This document shows, in pieces, positions 27,092 through 37,237 of a DNA stretch of 64,000 bases (the stretch's first letter is position 1; each line of letters begins with the position of its first letter). A program made the position numbers and the translations under genes. This stretch comes from Ectorhizobium quercum. GTDB taxonomy: Bacteria; Pseudomonadota; Alphaproteobacteria; Rhizobiales; Rhizobiaceae. The notes under the pieces were generated by a model, which was not told the DNA's origin, searched no databases, and saw only the letters and a program-made list of their open reading frames with translations. The stretch lies in NCBI RefSeq assembly GCF_026552795.1, contig NZ_JANFPI010000004.1:248001-312000 (forward strand). Reading direction: 5' to 3'.

Positions 27092-27103
27092 TTTATCGAT
27101 AAA
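27092..27103. promoter_or_regulatory. Palindromic operator candidate TTTATCGATAAA
   Basis: A perfect 12-base palindrome in an AT-rich patch, 43 bases before the oxoprolinase start codon and 140 bases before the MarR-type start. Position and symmetry fit a binding site for the divergent MarR-type regulator; this is inference. Confidence 0.5.
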
Positions 27104-27145
27104 ATGTTTCCGTTCGCCGGATCAATTCATGACGAGGGAACGGAC

Positions 27146-30100
27146 ATGCCTGAGCTTTGGGATTTCTGGATCGACCGCGGCGGCACTTTTACCGACATCG
27201 TGGCCCGCAGGCCGGACGGGACGCTGGTCGCCCACAAGCTTCTCTCCGAGAATCCCGAGGCCTATCGCGATCCCGCCGTTCAGGGCATCCGCGACCTGCT
27301 CGGCCTCGGCCGGGACGACAGGGTGCCGGCGGACAGGATCGGCGCGGTGAAGATGGGCACCACGGTCGCCACCAATGCGCTGCTGGAACGCAAGGGCGAA
27401 CGCGTCGTGCTCGTCACGACGCGAGGTTTCCGCGATGCGCTCGACATCGGCTATCAGGCGCGGCCCGACATTTTCGCCAAGAAGATCGTCAAGCCGGAAC
27501 TGCTCTATTCCTCCGTCATCGAGGCGGACGAGCGCGTGCTGGCCGACGGCACGGTGGAAAAGGCGCTCGACGGGGCGTCCCTCGAAGCGGCGCTGAAGGC
27601 GGCGTTCGACACGGGCGTCCGCGCCGTCGCCATCGTGTTCATGAATTCCTACCGCTTTCCCGAACATGAAAAGCAGGCCGCCGAAGTCGCGAGGGAGATC
27701 GGTTTCACGCAGGTTTCCGTCAGCCATGAGGTTTCGCCGCTGATCAAGCTCGTCGGGCGCGGCGACACCACGGTCGTCGATGCCTATCTCTCGCCGGTCC
27801 TGCGCCGCTATGTCGATCAGGTCGCCTCCGAACTCGGCCTGACCGGAGAGGAAGGCCCGCGACTGATGTTCATGCAATCCTCGGGCGGGCTGACCGCCGC
27901 CAGCCTTTTTCAGGGCAAGGATGCGATCCTGTCCGGTCCGGCCGGCGGCGTGGTCGGCGCGGTGGAGACGACCCGGCTTGCCGGCTTCGACCGGATGATC
28001 GGCTTCGACATGGGCGGCACCTCCACGGACGTCTCCCATTACGACGGCGAGCTTGAGCGCGCCTTCGAGACGGAAGTGGCCGGCGTGCGCATGCGCGCGC
28101 CGATGATGAAGATCCATACGGTTGCCGCCGGCGGCGGCTCGATCCTGACCTATGACGGCTCGCGCTTCCGCGCCGGGCCGGAATCGGCGGGCGCCAACCC
28201 CGGCCCCAAGGCCTACCGCCGCGGCGGGCCGCTGGCCGTGACCGACGCCAATGTGATGGTCGGCAAGCTGAAGCCGGAATTCTTCCCGTCGATCTTCGGC
28301 CCGCAGCAGGACCAGCCGCTCGATGCCGAAGCCGTGCGCGATGCCTTCGCGGCGATGGCGGCCGAGGTGGGCGACGGGCGCTCGCCGGAGGAGGTGGCCG
28401 ACGGCTTCCTCGCCATCGCGGTCGAGAACATGGCGAATGCCATCAAGAAGATTTCCGTCCAACGCGGTTACGACATCACCGGCTATTGCCTGACCTGCTT
28501 CGGCGGCGCGGGCGGCCAGCATGCCTGCCTCGTGGCCGACAGCCTCGGTATGAAGACCGTTCTCGTTCATCCCTTCTCCGGCATCCTTTCGGCCTACGGC
28601 ATGGGGCTTGCCGACATCCGCGCCGTGCGCCAGCACGCCGTTCTGAAGGAGCTTTCCGAGGCCGGCGGCGTCATCGCAGAGGCCCGCGGCGGGCTGGAGG
28701 CCGAGGTGCGCGCGGAACTGGCGCGGCAGGGCGTTAGCGATGCGAAGGTCGTCACCCGCCTGCATCTGAACTACAAGGGCACCGATACCGCCCTTCCCGT
28801 CGCCTTCGGGTCCGTGGACGATATGGTCGCGGCGTTCGAGGAGGCGCATCGCAAGCAGTTCGGCTTCATCTTCGAAGACCGGCCGGTGATGGTCGATTCG
28901 CTGGAAGTGGAAGGCATCGGCGGCGGCGCGGGCATAGACGAGGCGGTCGACGAAACGGCGCAATGGACGGCGCAACCCGGCGGCACGACGCGTTTCTTCT
29001 CCGGCGGCGCGTGGCACGAGGCGGGCGTTCATCCGCGCGGGGGCCTCACCCCCGGCGCGCTGGTCAGGGGGCCGGCCCTCATCATCGAACCGCACCAGAC
29101 CATCGTGGTCGAGCCGGGCTGGCAGGCGAAGATCAACAGCCGCGACCACATCGTGCTCACCCGCGTCGAGGCGCTCGCCCGCCGCGCCGCCATCGGCACC
29201 AGCGCCGATCCGGTGATGCTGGAAGTGTTCAACAACCTGTTCATGTCGATTGCCGAGCAGATGGGCGTGACGCTCCAGAACACCGCGCATTCGGTCAACA
29301 TCAAGGAGCGCCTCGATTTCTCCTGCGCAGTGTTCGACGCCAGCGGCGCGCTCGTCGCCAATGCGCCGCACATGCCGGTGCATCTGGGATCGATGGACCG
29401 TTCCGTTGAGACGATCATCCGCCTCAATGCCGGCCGGATCCGCCCCGGCGACGTCTTCGCGCTCAATGCGCCCTATAATGGCGGCACGCACCTGCCCGAC
29501 ATCACCGCGGTGACGCCGGTCTTCGACGACGCGCAGGAAAACATTCTCTTCTACGTCGCCTCGCGCGGCCATCACGCCGATATCGGCGGCAAGGCGCCCG
29601 GTTCGATGACGCCGCTGGCCACCACCGTCGACGAGGAGGGCGTTCTGTTCGATAATTTCCTCGCCGTCGAACAGGGGCGCTTCCGCGAACGGGAGCTGGA
29701 GGCGATGCTGACCGACCACGCATGGCCGGCCCGCAACCCGGCCCAGAACATCGCCGACCTCAAGGCGCAGATCGCCGCCAACACCAAGGGCGTGCAGGAA
29801 CTGCGCAGGATGGTCGCCCATTTCGGCCTCGACGTCGTGCAGGCCTATATGGGCCACGTTCAGGACAATGCCGAGGAAAGCGTGCGCCGCGTCGTCGCCC
29901 GGCTGTCCGACAGCGCGTTCACCTGCCCGACCGACCAGGGGAGCGTGATCCGGGTGAAGATCACCGTGGATCGCGACAAGCGCGAAGCAACGGTGGATTT
30001 CACCGGCACCAGCCCGCAACAGCCCAACAATTTCAACGCGCCGGAGCCGGTCGCGCGCGCCGCCGTGCTCTATGTCTTCCGGGTCATGGTCGAACAGGAC

Positions 30101-30748
30101 ATTCCGATGAATGCCGGCTGCCTGCGGCCGATCCACATCGTCATCCCCGAAGGCTCGATGCTGAAGCCGGTCTATCCGGCGGCGGTCGTCGCCGGCAATG
30201 TCGAGACGAGCCAGCACGTCACCAACGCGCTGTTCGGGGCGCTCGGCGCGCTTGCCGCCTCGCAGGGATCGATGAACAACCTGACGTTCGGCAACGCCGC
30301 CTACCAGTATTACGAGACGATCTGCTCCGGCAGCCCGGCCGGCGTGCTGAACGACGGGACGGGTTTCGACGGCGCCGACGGCGTGCATGTCCACATGACC
30401 AATTCGCGTCTCACCGACCCGGAAATCCTCGAATTCCGCTTTCCCGTGGTGCTGGAGAACTTCCACATCCGCCGCGGCTCGGGCGGACAGGGGAAGTTCC
30501 GCTCGGGCGGCGGCACGCAGCGCACCATCCGCTTCCGCGAAAGCATGGAATGCGCGATCCTCTCCTCGCACCGGACGATCCCGCCGCATGGCCTTCTCGG
30601 TGGCGGGCCGGGCGAAACCGGGCGCACCGAGGTGCGGCGTCTGGACGGTTCCGTGGAGGTGCTGGCGGGCTGCGCCCAGACCGTTCTGCAACCCGGCGAG
30701 GCCGTCACGGTCGTCACCCCCACCGGTGGCGGCTTCGGCAAGGCCTGA
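27146..30748 (+). CDS. 5-oxoprolinase / hydantoinase A-B fusion protein
   Basis: A 1200-residue protein joining a HyuA-type domain (about 1-690) and a HyuB-type domain (about 700-1190). The N-terminal [16 protein letters not shown] and [16 protein letters not shown] are the two actin-like ATP-binding motifs. In the HyuB part, [14 protein letters not shown] and RGHHADIGG are conserved metal-site blocks. The single-chain order matches ATP-dependent 5-oxoprolinase (OplaH), which opens 5-oxoproline to glutamate; hydantoin-type substrates are also possible. GAGGGA precedes the ATG at 27146. The divergent MarR-type gene and convergent TRAP genes suggest an uptake-and-hydrolysis unit. Confidence 0.88.
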   Translation: MPELWDFWIDRGGTFTDIVARRPDGTLVAHKLLSENPEAYRDPAVQGIRDLLGLGRDDRVPADRIGAVKMGTTVATNALLERKGERVVLVTTRGFRDALDIGYQARPDIFAKKIVKPELLYSSVIEADERVLADGTVEKALDGASLEAALKAAFDTGVRAVAIVFMNSYRFPEHEKQAAEVAREIGFTQVSVSHEVSPLIKLVGRGDTTVVDAYLSPVLRRYVDQVASELGLTGEEGPRLMFMQSSGGLTAASLFQGKDAILSGPAGGVVGAVETTRLAGFDRMIGFDMGGTSTDVSHYDGELERAFETEVAGVRMRAPMMKIHTVAAGGGSILTYDGSRFRAGPESAGANPGPKAYRRGGPLAVTDANVMVGKLKPEFFPSIFGPQQDQPLDAEAVRDAFAAMAAEVGDGRSPEEVADGFLAIAVENMANAIKKISVQRGYDITGYCLTCFGGAGGQHACLVADSLGMKTVLVHPFSGILSAYGMGLADIRAVRQHAVLKELSEAGGVIAEARGGLEAEVRAELARQGVSDAKVVTRLHLNYKGTDTALPVAFGSVDDMVAAFEEAHRKQFGFIFEDRPVMVDSLEVEGIGGGAGIDEAVDETAQWTAQPGGTTRFFSGGAWHEAGVHPRGGLTPGALVRGPALIIEPHQTIVVEPGWQAKINSRDHIVLTRVEALARRAAIGTSADPVMLEVFNNLFMSIAEQMGVTLQNTAHSVNIKERLDFSCAVFDASGALVANAPHMPVHLGSMDRSVETIIRLNAGRIRPGDVFALNAPYNGGTHLPDITAVTPVFDDAQENILFYVASRGHHADIGGKAPGSMTPLATTVDEEGVLFDNFLAVEQGRFRERELEAMLTDHAWPARNPAQNIADLKAQIAANTKGVQELRRMVAHFGLDVVQAYMGHVQDNAEESVRRVVARLSDSAFTCPTDQGSVIRVKITVDRDKREATVDFTGTSPQQPNNFNAPEPVARAAVLYVFRVMVEQDIPMNAGCLRPIHIVIPEGSMLKPVYPAAVVAGNVETSQHVTNALFGALGALAASQGSMNNLTFGNAAYQYYETICSGSPAGVLNDGTGFDGADGVHVHMTNSRLTDPEILEFRFPVVLENFHIRRGSGGQGKFRSGGGTQRTIRFRESMECAILSSHRTIPPHGLLGGGPGETGRTEVRRLDGSVEVLAGCAQTVLQPGEAVTVVTPTGGGFGKA

Positions 30749-30750
30749 AG

Positions 30751-30770
30751 GGCGGCGGGAAGAGGCCGCC
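30751..30770. terminator. Hairpin between convergent genes
   Basis: GGCGGC (30751-30756) pairs with GCCGCC (30765-30770) in the 37-base gap between the oxoprolinase-type gene and the TRAP large permease. No T-run on either side, so it is a weak bidirectional terminator candidate. Confidence 0.35.
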
Positions 30771-30785
30771 GTCCGGCCCCTTCCC

Positions 30786-32069
30786 TCACATCTGCGAAGG
30801 CAGGTACAGCGCCATGACCGGGAAGGCGATCAGGAGCAGGATGCGCACGAAGTCTATGGCGACGAAGGGCACGAGGCCGGAAAAGATCGTCCGCAGGCTG
30901 ACGTTGCGGACCACGGAGCGCAGCACGAACGCGTTCAGCCCCACCGGCGGGGTGATGTAGCTGATTTCGGTGACGACCACCACGAAGATGCCGAACCAGA
31001 TGAGGTCGAAACCGGCGGCGGCGACGACCGGATAGAACAGCGGCACGGTCAGCGTGATCATCGACAGGCTTTCGAGCACGCAGCCGAGGAGCAGGTAGAT
31101 GGCGAGGATGATGAAAATGATCGCCAGCGGGCTGGAAAAGCCCGAGAGCGCGCTTTGCAGGTCGGTCGTCATGCCGGACAGGTTGACGTAGTTGGTGAAG
31201 GTCAGCGCGCCGAACAGCACGAAGAACATCATCGCCGTGTTCTTCGCCGTCTCGTAGAGCGTGCGGAAGGTTTCCGCCAGATTGAGCCGTCGCTTGAGCA
31301 GGGTGAGCAGCAGCGCACCGGCCGCGCCCATGCCGGCGGATTCGGTCGCCGTGAAGGCGCCGGCATAGATGCCGCCCATCACGAAGCCGAACAGCACGAG
31401 GGCGCCGGCGACGCCGCGCGTCGCCTTCAGCCGCTCGATCAGCGGCAGCTTCGGTTCCACCGGCAGGTCCAGCTTGCGGTAGCGCACCGAGATCGTCACG
31501 GCGAGCGAATAGCCGAGAATGCCGATGATGCCCGGAATGATGCCGGCGAGAAACAGCTTGCCGATGTCCTGCTGGGTCATGATGCCGTAGAAGACGAGAA
31601 TCACCGAGGGCGGAATAAGGATGCCGAGCGTGCCGCCCGCCGCGATCGAGGCCGTCGAGAGGCTGTCGGGATAGCGGTAGCGGCGCATCGAGGGCAGCGC
31701 GATCTTCGCCATCGTGGCGGCGGTCGCCATCGACGAGCCGCAGACGGAGGAAAAGCCGCCGCAGGCGAAGATGGTGGCGATGGCGAGCCCGCCCTTGCGG
31801 TGTCTCAGCCAGGCATGGGCCGCCTGATAGAGATCGCCGGCAATGCCCGACTGCACGACGAAATTGCCCATCATCAGGAACAGCGGCAGCACGGACAGCG
31901 AATATTCGCGGCCGTTGTCGAAGAAGGTCTGGCCGAGCAGCGAAAGCGCCGGCGCCACGCCGATGATGGACATGGTGCCGACGACGCCGACCAGCGCCAT
32001 CGCGAAGGCGATGGGCATGCCGGCGAACATCAGCGCCAGGAAGAGAAGGCTTCCGACCGGCCAGCTCAT
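30786..32069 (-). CDS. TRAP transporter large permease (DctM-like)
   Basis: A 427-residue membrane protein with about 12 helices. Family blocks are LPLFLMMGNFVVQSG, GGFSSVCGSSMATAATM, the first re-entrant block GTLGILIPPSV and the second ISYITPPVGLNAFVLRS. It is the sodium-driven transport subunit that works with the small permease and binding protein upstream. The ATG at 32069 is chosen by similarity; a longer frame to 32207 overlaps the small permease. The substrate is likely an organic acid; 5-oxoproline or a relative is a guess from the neighbouring oxoprolinase. Confidence 0.92.
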   Translation of the reverse strand: MSWPVGSLLFLALMFAGMPIAFAMALVGVVGTMSIIGVAPALSLLGQTFFDNGREYSLSVLPLFLMMGNFVVQSGIAGDLYQAAHAWLRHRKGGLAIATIFACGGFSSVCGSSMATAATMAKIALPSMRRYRYPDSLSTASIAAGGTLGILIPPSVILVFYGIMTQQDIGKLFLAGIIPGIIGILGYSLAVTISVRYRKLDLPVEPKLPLIERLKATRGVAGALVLFGFVMGGIYAGAFTATESAGMGAAGALLLTLLKRRLNLAETFRTLYETAKNTAMMFFVLFGALTFTNYVNLSGMTTDLQSALSGFSSPLAIIFIILAIYLLLGCVLESLSMITLTVPLFYPVVAAAGFDLIWFGIFVVVVTEISYITPPVGLNAFVLRSVVRNVSLRTIFSGLVPFVAIDFVRILLLIAFPVMALYLPSQM

Positions 32070-32088
32070 GATATGCACTCCGAAAAAG

Positions 32089-32586
32089 TCAGAAGGGACG
32101 CCGGGCCAGCCCGTGCCAGAAGGTGATGAGCGAGGCGGCCAGCGTGCCGCCGGCAGCAAGCCATGCGAAGGGCGCGACCGGGAGGTGGAGGCTGACGGTC
32201 GTTTCACCGTAGGAGGCGAGCGCCTGCCCGTGGACGGCGAGCCGCCAGGCGACGACCGCCAGAACGACGCCCGAGAGAAGGCGGATCGCCCGGATGCGCA
32301 GCGGGTGGATCCAGGCCGGCATGTAGTCGACCAGAAGATCGACCGTCACGTTGTCCTCGTCCAGGCAGACGGCGGGCAGGCCGACGAAGATGGTGGCCAC
32401 GAGCAGCATCGCCGTCAGTTCGGTGGCGCCCTGCAACGGGCTGTTGAGGAAATAACGGCCGACGACGTCGAGAAGCGTGACGAACATCATCGCCAGCAGC
32501 ATGACGCCGCAGATGACCGACAGCACCGTGTGGACGGGTCCCGTGCTGCGGGCGCCCGCGCCGGCGGGTTCCGCTTCGCCGCTCAT
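32089..32586 (-). CDS. TRAP transporter small permease (DctQ-like)
   Basis: A 165-residue four-helix protein. LDVVGRYFLNSPLQGATELT in the first half is the DctQ signature, followed by DEDNVTVDLLVDYM. It joins the large permease in the inner membrane. Its ATG at 32586 overlaps the binding-protein stop by four bases, so the two are translationally coupled. The large permease starts 19 bases after its stop. Confidence 0.9.
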   Translation of the reverse strand: MSGEAEPAGAGARSTGPVHTVLSVICGVMLLAMMFVTLLDVVGRYFLNSPLQGATELTAMLLVATIFVGLPAVCLDEDNVTVDLLVDYMPAWIHPLRIRAIRLLSGVVLAVVAWRLAVHGQALASYGETTVSLHLPVAPFAWLAAGGTLAASLITFWHGLARRPF

Positions 32587-33614
32587 TCGCCTTTTTCCGC
32601 CTTGCCGATCTCCGCCTTGAGGTCCGCGTAGGCGGCCTGCTCGTCGATGCCGGTGGCCTTCACTTCGGCCAGCTTGGCGTCGACGATATCCTTCAGGCCG
32701 GCTTCGATGGCGGCCACCTGTTCGGGCGTGGCCGTCACCAGGCCGATCCGGCCTTCCATCTCGGCCTTGCCGGCGGCGTCCGCTGCATCCCACGCCCGGC
32801 CGGCGAGCCGCGCCAGCGCCTCGCCCGAAACGCTGTCGATCGCGGCCTTGTCCTCGTCGGAAAGCGCCTCCCACTTGCCCTTGTTCATCACCACGAAGAA
32901 GGAGGTGTTGTAGAGCCCGCCGGGAACGAGGAAGGCGCTGTCGAGCAGCGGGATGAGCTTGAAGAAGGCGACGGATTCGAACGGGAAGGTGATGCCGTCG
33001 GCCACGCCGCTCGACATGATCTCGTAGGTCTTCGACGACGGGCCTTCGACCGGCACGCCGCCGAGTGCCTTGACCAGATCGGCGACGATGCCGCCGCCGA
33101 CGCGGATCTTCCTGCCGGCGATGACGTCCGTGCTGGTCAGGTCGACGCCCTTGGTGAAGATTTCGCCCGGGCCGTGGGTGAAGACGCCGAGAACCTTCAC
33201 GTCGTCATATTCGCCGGCCGCGCGCAGCGTCCTGTCGAACACGCGCCAGTAGCCCACCGAATTGGCTTCGGCGCTGTCTCCGAGAAAGGGAAGCTCGGCG
33301 AGGTTGGTGGTCTTGAAGCGGCCGGGATTGTAGCCCTGCACGCCGTAGGTGATGTCGGCGACGCCGTTGATGGCGAAGTCGAAATGCGCGGCGGGCGGGC
33401 CGAGCGGCGCGGGCAGGATGTTGATCGTCACGCGGCCCTCGGTCGCCGTCTTCACGGCCTCCGCATAGGGGATCATCACCGCCGTCATCAGCGGATGCGA
33501 GGGCGGAAGCCAGTTTGCCATGTTCAGCACCGTCTGGGCGGCGGCGCCCCCGGCGGCGGACAGGCCGGCGGCGGCGGCGAACACGAGCGAAACAAGCGTG
33601 CGGGACAGGCGCAT
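32583..33614 (-). CDS. TRAP transporter substrate-binding protein (DctP-like)
   Basis: A 343-residue periplasmic protein with a signal peptide (hydrophobic 5-24, AAAQT cut). [20 protein letters not shown] and [22 protein letters not shown] are typical of the DctP/TAXI-like family, the arginine of the latter usually holding a substrate carboxylate. The start at 33614 has GGAG about 10 bases upstream; an alternative Met lies five codons earlier. First gene of the dctPQM operon; about 170 upstream bases hold its promoter. Confidence 0.9.
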   Translation of the reverse strand: MRLSRTLVSLVFAAAAGLSAAGGAAAQTVLNMANWLPPSHPLMTAVMIPYAEAVKTATEGRVTINILPAPLGPPAAHFDFAINGVADITYGVQGYNPGRFKTTNLAELPFLGDSAEANSVGYWRVFDRTLRAAGEYDDVKVLGVFTHGPGEIFTKGVDLTSTDVIAGRKIRVGGGIVADLVKALGGVPVEGPSSKTYEIMSSGVADGITFPFESVAFFKLIPLLDSAFLVPGGLYNTSFFVVMNKGKWEALSDEDKAAIDSVSGEALARLAGRAWDAADAAGKAEMEGRIGLVTATPEQVAAIEAGLKDIVDAKLAEVKATGIDEQAAYADLKAEIGKAEKGE

Positions 33615-33785
33615 TGACCAAGGCTCCATATCGGTTGGGCTGGCGCGGGGCGGCATCGTTCTCACGTGCGCCCTGCCGGACAGGAACCTGCATTTCAGCC
33701 GAAATGAATGCGCGCCGCAAGCCCTTGATCGCTCAACGCAGGGCTTTCTGCATCCATGCGTGGCGCATGGCCGCAAAAGTGCGGT

Positions 33786-34067
33786 TCAGGCCTTGGATTT
33801 TCCCGCCGCCGGCGCCTTCTTGCGGCCCGGAGCCTTGGCCTTGGCCGGCTCCGGTTTCGCTGCGGCCTTGTCGGTTGCAGGCGCGGCCACGGCCTTGCCG
33901 GCCGCCTTGACGGCCGCCGGCTTTTTCGCCGGAACGGCGACGCTCAGCGACCAGAACTCGGCGGTTGCGGCATACCAGTGGTCGAAAGCCCGCCCCTCGG
34001 GCCGGCCTTCCGCCTCCCACAGTTCATGGGCGCGCTTTCGAACCCAGGCTTCATCGATACCCGACAT
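33786..34067 (-). CDS. DUF2934 protein with lysine/alanine-rich tail
   Basis: A 93-residue protein. The first 40 residues ([18 protein letters not shown]) are the short helical DUF2934 domain, frequent in rhizobia and of unknown function. After a short linker, residues 50-93 are low-complexity Ala/Lys/Pro ([18 protein letters not shown]), like a histone H1 tail, which suggests nucleic-acid binding. A very good AGGAGGG site precedes the ATG. It is divergent from the glycerate kinase gene with 298 bases between. Confidence 0.75.
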   Translation of the reverse strand: MSGIDEAWVRKRAHELWEAEGRPEGRAFDHWYAATAEFWSLSVAVPAKKPAAVKAAGKAVAAPATDKAAAKPEPAKAKAPGRKKAPAAGKSKA

Positions 34068-34365
34068 GATCCCTCCTCTTCTCCGAAATCCCTCGCCCGG
34101 GCCTTCGGCATTGCATGAAAATGACGACCAACGGTCGGAAGGAAGCGGCAACGCAGTCCTCGGGCTGCTTCGCGAAATTAAAGTGTACGCGGCGGGGATG
34201 GCCAAGTCACGCGCAATCCCCCGCCAGGGCTGCGGCGAAGCGTCCGGCCTGACGATCGTCAGGTATGCGGCGTCCGGGGGCGGGAAATTCCGCCCGATAT
34301 CGTATAGACTGTCCGCAAAACGGGTCGGGCGGGCGCGAATCAGCCGTGTCCGGGGGAGGTCTTGC

Positions 34366-35616
34366 ATGTCACGCGAATTCCTGGCGGAGCTGTTTCGGGC
34401 GGCGGTGAAAGCCGCCGATCCTGCCGGCACCATCGAACGCCATCTGCCGGAGGCGCCGAAGGGCCGGACGGTGGTGATCGGCGCCGGCAAGGGGGCAGCG
34501 CAGATGGCGGCGGCGCTGGAGGACCTGTGGTCCGGCCCGCTGTCCGGCGTCGTCGTCACCCGCTACGGCTACGGATGCCCGACGCGCGACGTCGAGGTGC
34601 TGGAAGCGGCCCATCCGGTGCCGGACGAGGCCGGATTGCGGGCGGGAAAGCGGCTTGTCGAGGCCGTGGCCGGCCTGACGCCCGACGATCTGGTGATCGC
34701 GCTGGTCTGCGGCGGCGGATCGGCGCTGCTGCCCGCCCCGCCGCCCGGCCTGTCGCTCGACGACGAGATCCGCCTGAACGAGATGCTGCTCGCCTCCGGT
34801 GCGCCGATTTCCGTCATGAACCTGGTGCGCAAGCATTTCTCGACGATCAAGGGCGGGCGCCTCGCCGCGGCGACGCAGGCCCGGGTCGTCAGCCTCATCG
34901 TGTCCGACATTCCGGGCGACAATCCCGCCCAGGTCGCCTCCGGCCCCACCGTTCCCGACCGCTCGACGCGGCAGGACGCGCTCGATGCCGTCGCCCGCTA
35001 TCGCCTGCCGCTTCCCGAGGCGATGATGGCGCATCTGCGCTCGCCGGATGCCGACGCTCCCCTGCCCGGCGATCCGGTGTTCGCCCGGCATGAGCATCAT
35101 GTCATCGCCTCGGCGGCGCGCTCGCTGGAGGCGGCGGCGGAAACGGCCCGCAAGCGGGGCATCGCCGCCCATATCCTTTCCGACAGCATGGAGGGCGAGG
35201 CGCGCGACGTGGGGCTGGTGCATGCGGCGCTCGCCCGCGAAATCGCCGCCCGCAACCGTCCCTTCGAAAAGCCCTGCCTGCTGCTGTCCGGCGGCGAAAC
35301 CACCGTCACGGTTCGCGAAGAGGGCGGCCGGGGTGGGCGCAACGGCGAGTTCGCGCTGGCTTTCGCGCTGGCGGCGGAGGGCCTGCCGGTGACGGCTCTG
35401 GCCGCCGATACGGACGGTATCGACGGATCGCAGGACAATGCCGGCGCCTTCGCCGACGGGCAGAGCGCGGAACGTCTGCGCGAGGCCGGGCTGGACGGGC
35501 AGGCGCTTCTCGCCGCCCACGACAGCTATTCGGGCTTCGAGAAGACGGGCGACCTGTTCGTGACCGGGCCGACCGGCACGAATGTCAACGATTTCCGCGC
35601 CATCCTCGTCGAATAG
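34366..35616 (+). CDS. Glycerate 2-kinase (MOFRL / GckA-TtuD family)
   Basis: A 416-residue protein of the glycerate kinase type II family. [12 protein letters not shown] near 35 and [15 protein letters not shown] near 115 are the nucleotide and phosphate loops; [28 protein letters not shown] and [15 protein letters not shown] are the DUF4147 and MOFRL domain blocks. It phosphorylates D-glycerate to 2-phosphoglycerate in the serine cycle or in glyoxylate/tartrate breakdown. GGGGGAGG precedes the ATG at 34366. An older name, hydroxypyruvate reductase (TtuD), is used for relatives. The next gene starts 14 bases later. Confidence 0.9.
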   Translation: MSREFLAELFRAAVKAADPAGTIERHLPEAPKGRTVVIGAGKGAAQMAAALEDLWSGPLSGVVVTRYGYGCPTRDVEVLEAAHPVPDEAGLRAGKRLVEAVAGLTPDDLVIALVCGGGSALLPAPPPGLSLDDEIRLNEMLLASGAPISVMNLVRKHFSTIKGGRLAAATQARVVSLIVSDIPGDNPAQVASGPTVPDRSTRQDALDAVARYRLPLPEAMMAHLRSPDADAPLPGDPVFARHEHHVIASAARSLEAAAETARKRGIAAHILSDSMEGEARDVGLVHAALAREIAARNRPFEKPCLLLSGGETTVTVREEGGRGGRNGEFALAFALAAEGLPVTALAADTDGIDGSQDNAGAFADGQSAERLREAGLDGQALLAAHDSYSGFEKTGDLFVTGPTGTNVNDFRAILVE

Positions 35617-35630
35617 GAGGCGCGCGGACT

Positions 35631-36926
35631 ATGGAGACCATCGAGCTTTTCGAACGGTTCGGCCTTGCGATCGCGATTGGCGCGGTCGTCGGTGTCGAGC
35701 GCCACTGGCGCGAGCGGGACGAGGAAGCCGGCCAGCGCACCGCCGGTCTGAGGACATTCACCCTTTCCGGCATGCTGGGCGGCCTTGCCGCCTTCATCGA
35801 TCCGGCCCCCTCCTCCCCCGGCCTGGTGCTGACCGGCATGTTTGTCGTCTTTTCCGCCGTCTTCGCCCTCTTCCAGTACCGGGAGGCTGTGGTGTCGGGA
35901 AATCACAGCGTCACCTCCGTGGTGGCCGCCATGTCGACCTTCGCGCTCGGCGCGCTGGCCGTCTCGGGCAGCCAGACGCTCGCCGCCGCCGGCGGCGTCA
36001 CGCTCGCAGCGGTTCTGGCCAGCCGCGGCGTCCTGCACGGCTTCATGCGCACGCTGACATGGACCGAGCTGCGCTCCGCCATCATCTTCCTGGCGATGGC
36101 CTTTGTGATCCTGCCGATCATTCCGGTGGAACCGGTCGGCCCCTTCGGCGGCATTTCGCCCGCCGGCACATGGAAGCTCGTCGTCCTTCTGGCCGGCGTT
36201 TCGTTCATCGGCTATGCGGCGGTGAAGGCCTTCGGCCCGACCCAGGGCGAGCTTCTGGCGGGCGCGGTCGGCGGGCTCATCTCCTCGACCGGCGTGTCGA
36301 TCACCAATGCCCGCCTCAGCCGCAGCCTGCCCACCATGCCGACCCTCTTGGCCGGCGCACTGGCGGCCAATGCGGTCTCCTGCGCCAAGGTGGCGGTTCT
36401 GGCCGCCCTGCTCGCACCGCAGATGGCCGCGCGGATCGGCCCGGCGCTTGCCGTCACCGCCGCGGTCATGGCACTGGCGGCAACGGTGCTGGCGCGGCGG
36501 CAGACGACGGAGCACGCAGCGATCAGCCCGCGCAACCCGTTCGAGATCGGCGCCGTGGTGAAAATGGCGGTGCTGCTGGTCGTCATCGCCTTTCTGGCCC
36601 GCGCCGCCACGGCCTGGCTCGGACAGGCCGGGCTGATCGCCGTCTCCGTCCTGTCGGGGCTGGCGGATGTCGATGCCGTGACCGTCACCGTGACCGGGAT
36701 GATCGGCCAGATCGGCACCGAATTCGCCTGCATCGCGCTCGGCGCGGCGGTGATTTCCAACACGGTCGCCAAGAGCGCCTATGCCTTCGCCTTCGGAACA
36801 GCCGCCTTCGGCACGCGGTTCGCCGCGGTCGGGGCGCTCGCCCTGCTGGCGGGAATCGCCGTCTTCCAGATCACGCCCGCCGTCCTGCCGCTGGTCGGCC
36901 TCACGGTCGCGGATGTCGCAGAATAG
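35631..36926 (+). CDS. MgtC/SapB plus DUF4010 membrane protein
   Basis: A 431-residue protein with about 13 helices. The N-terminal 140 residues carry the MgtC/SapB motifs (GAVVGVERHWRERDEEAGQRTAG, quoted here as GAVVGVERHW then RTAGLRTF), and the rest is DUF4010 (PIIPVEPVG, GGLISSTGVSIT, SGLADVDAVT). The fused family is common in alphaproteobacteria and its function is not established; magnesium homeostasis is suggested only for true MgtC. It is 14 bases after the glycerate kinase gene, hence probably in its operon, with no obvious metabolic tie. Confidence 0.85.
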   Translation: METIELFERFGLAIAIGAVVGVERHWRERDEEAGQRTAGLRTFTLSGMLGGLAAFIDPAPSSPGLVLTGMFVVFSAVFALFQYREAVVSGNHSVTSVVAAMSTFALGALAVSGSQTLAAAGGVTLAAVLASRGVLHGFMRTLTWTELRSAIIFLAMAFVILPIIPVEPVGPFGGISPAGTWKLVVLLAGVSFIGYAAVKAFGPTQGELLAGAVGGLISSTGVSITNARLSRSLPTMPTLLAGALAANAVSCAKVAVLAALLAPQMAARIGPALAVTAAVMALAATVLARRQTTEHAAISPRNPFEIGAVVKMAVLLVVIAFLARAATAWLGQAGLIAVSVLSGLADVDAVTVTVTGMIGQIGTEFACIALGAAVISNTVAKSAYAFAFGTAAFGTRFAAVGALALLAGIAVFQITPAVLPLVGLTVADVAE

Positions 36927-37237
36927 GGCGAAAAAACGGTGCGCCGGGCCGTCCCATTCGCCGGGTTTCGGGTCGTAACCGGCGGCATTTGGGCGCAAGG
37001 ACATGGCGGGCAAGGCGCGGAACCTTCAATTCAAACGTTTGAAATAAAGTTCACGCCGCCGTGTCACATGTCTGTGTCAAACAAGCTGTGTGTTGCTCGC
37101 ACATTGCATTTATTTCAGCCGGATGCCTGAGAGACATTCTCCGCATAGCCTGTTAGTCTATGTTCCTACTGACGAAAACTCGGATGCCGTCACCGGGCGG
37201 CAGCCGTTCCACTGAAGTACAGACCAGGAAGCCAGAG
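36927..37237. other. Promoter region upstream of the aldolase gene
   Basis: 311 bases without a gene. It is AT-richer from 37020 on and contains the palindrome at 37030, two direct GTGTCA hexamers (37061-37066 and 37074-37079), and an AGGAAG ribosome site just before 37238. It probably holds the promoter of the aldolase gene. Confidence 0.55.
37030..37043. promoter_or_regulatory. Palindrome TTCAAACGTTTGAA
   Basis: A perfect 14-base palindrome about 195 bases before the aldolase start. Its form fits operators of TetR- or LacI-type repressors. No such regulator gene lies beside it, so the partner is unknown. Confidence 0.5.

Noticed and set aside
27122..30691. A 1189-residue open frame antisense to the oxoprolinase-type gene
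   Set aside because: It mirrors the codon pattern of the true gene, is rich in Arg, Gly and His, lacks any family motif and arises from GC-rich third positions.
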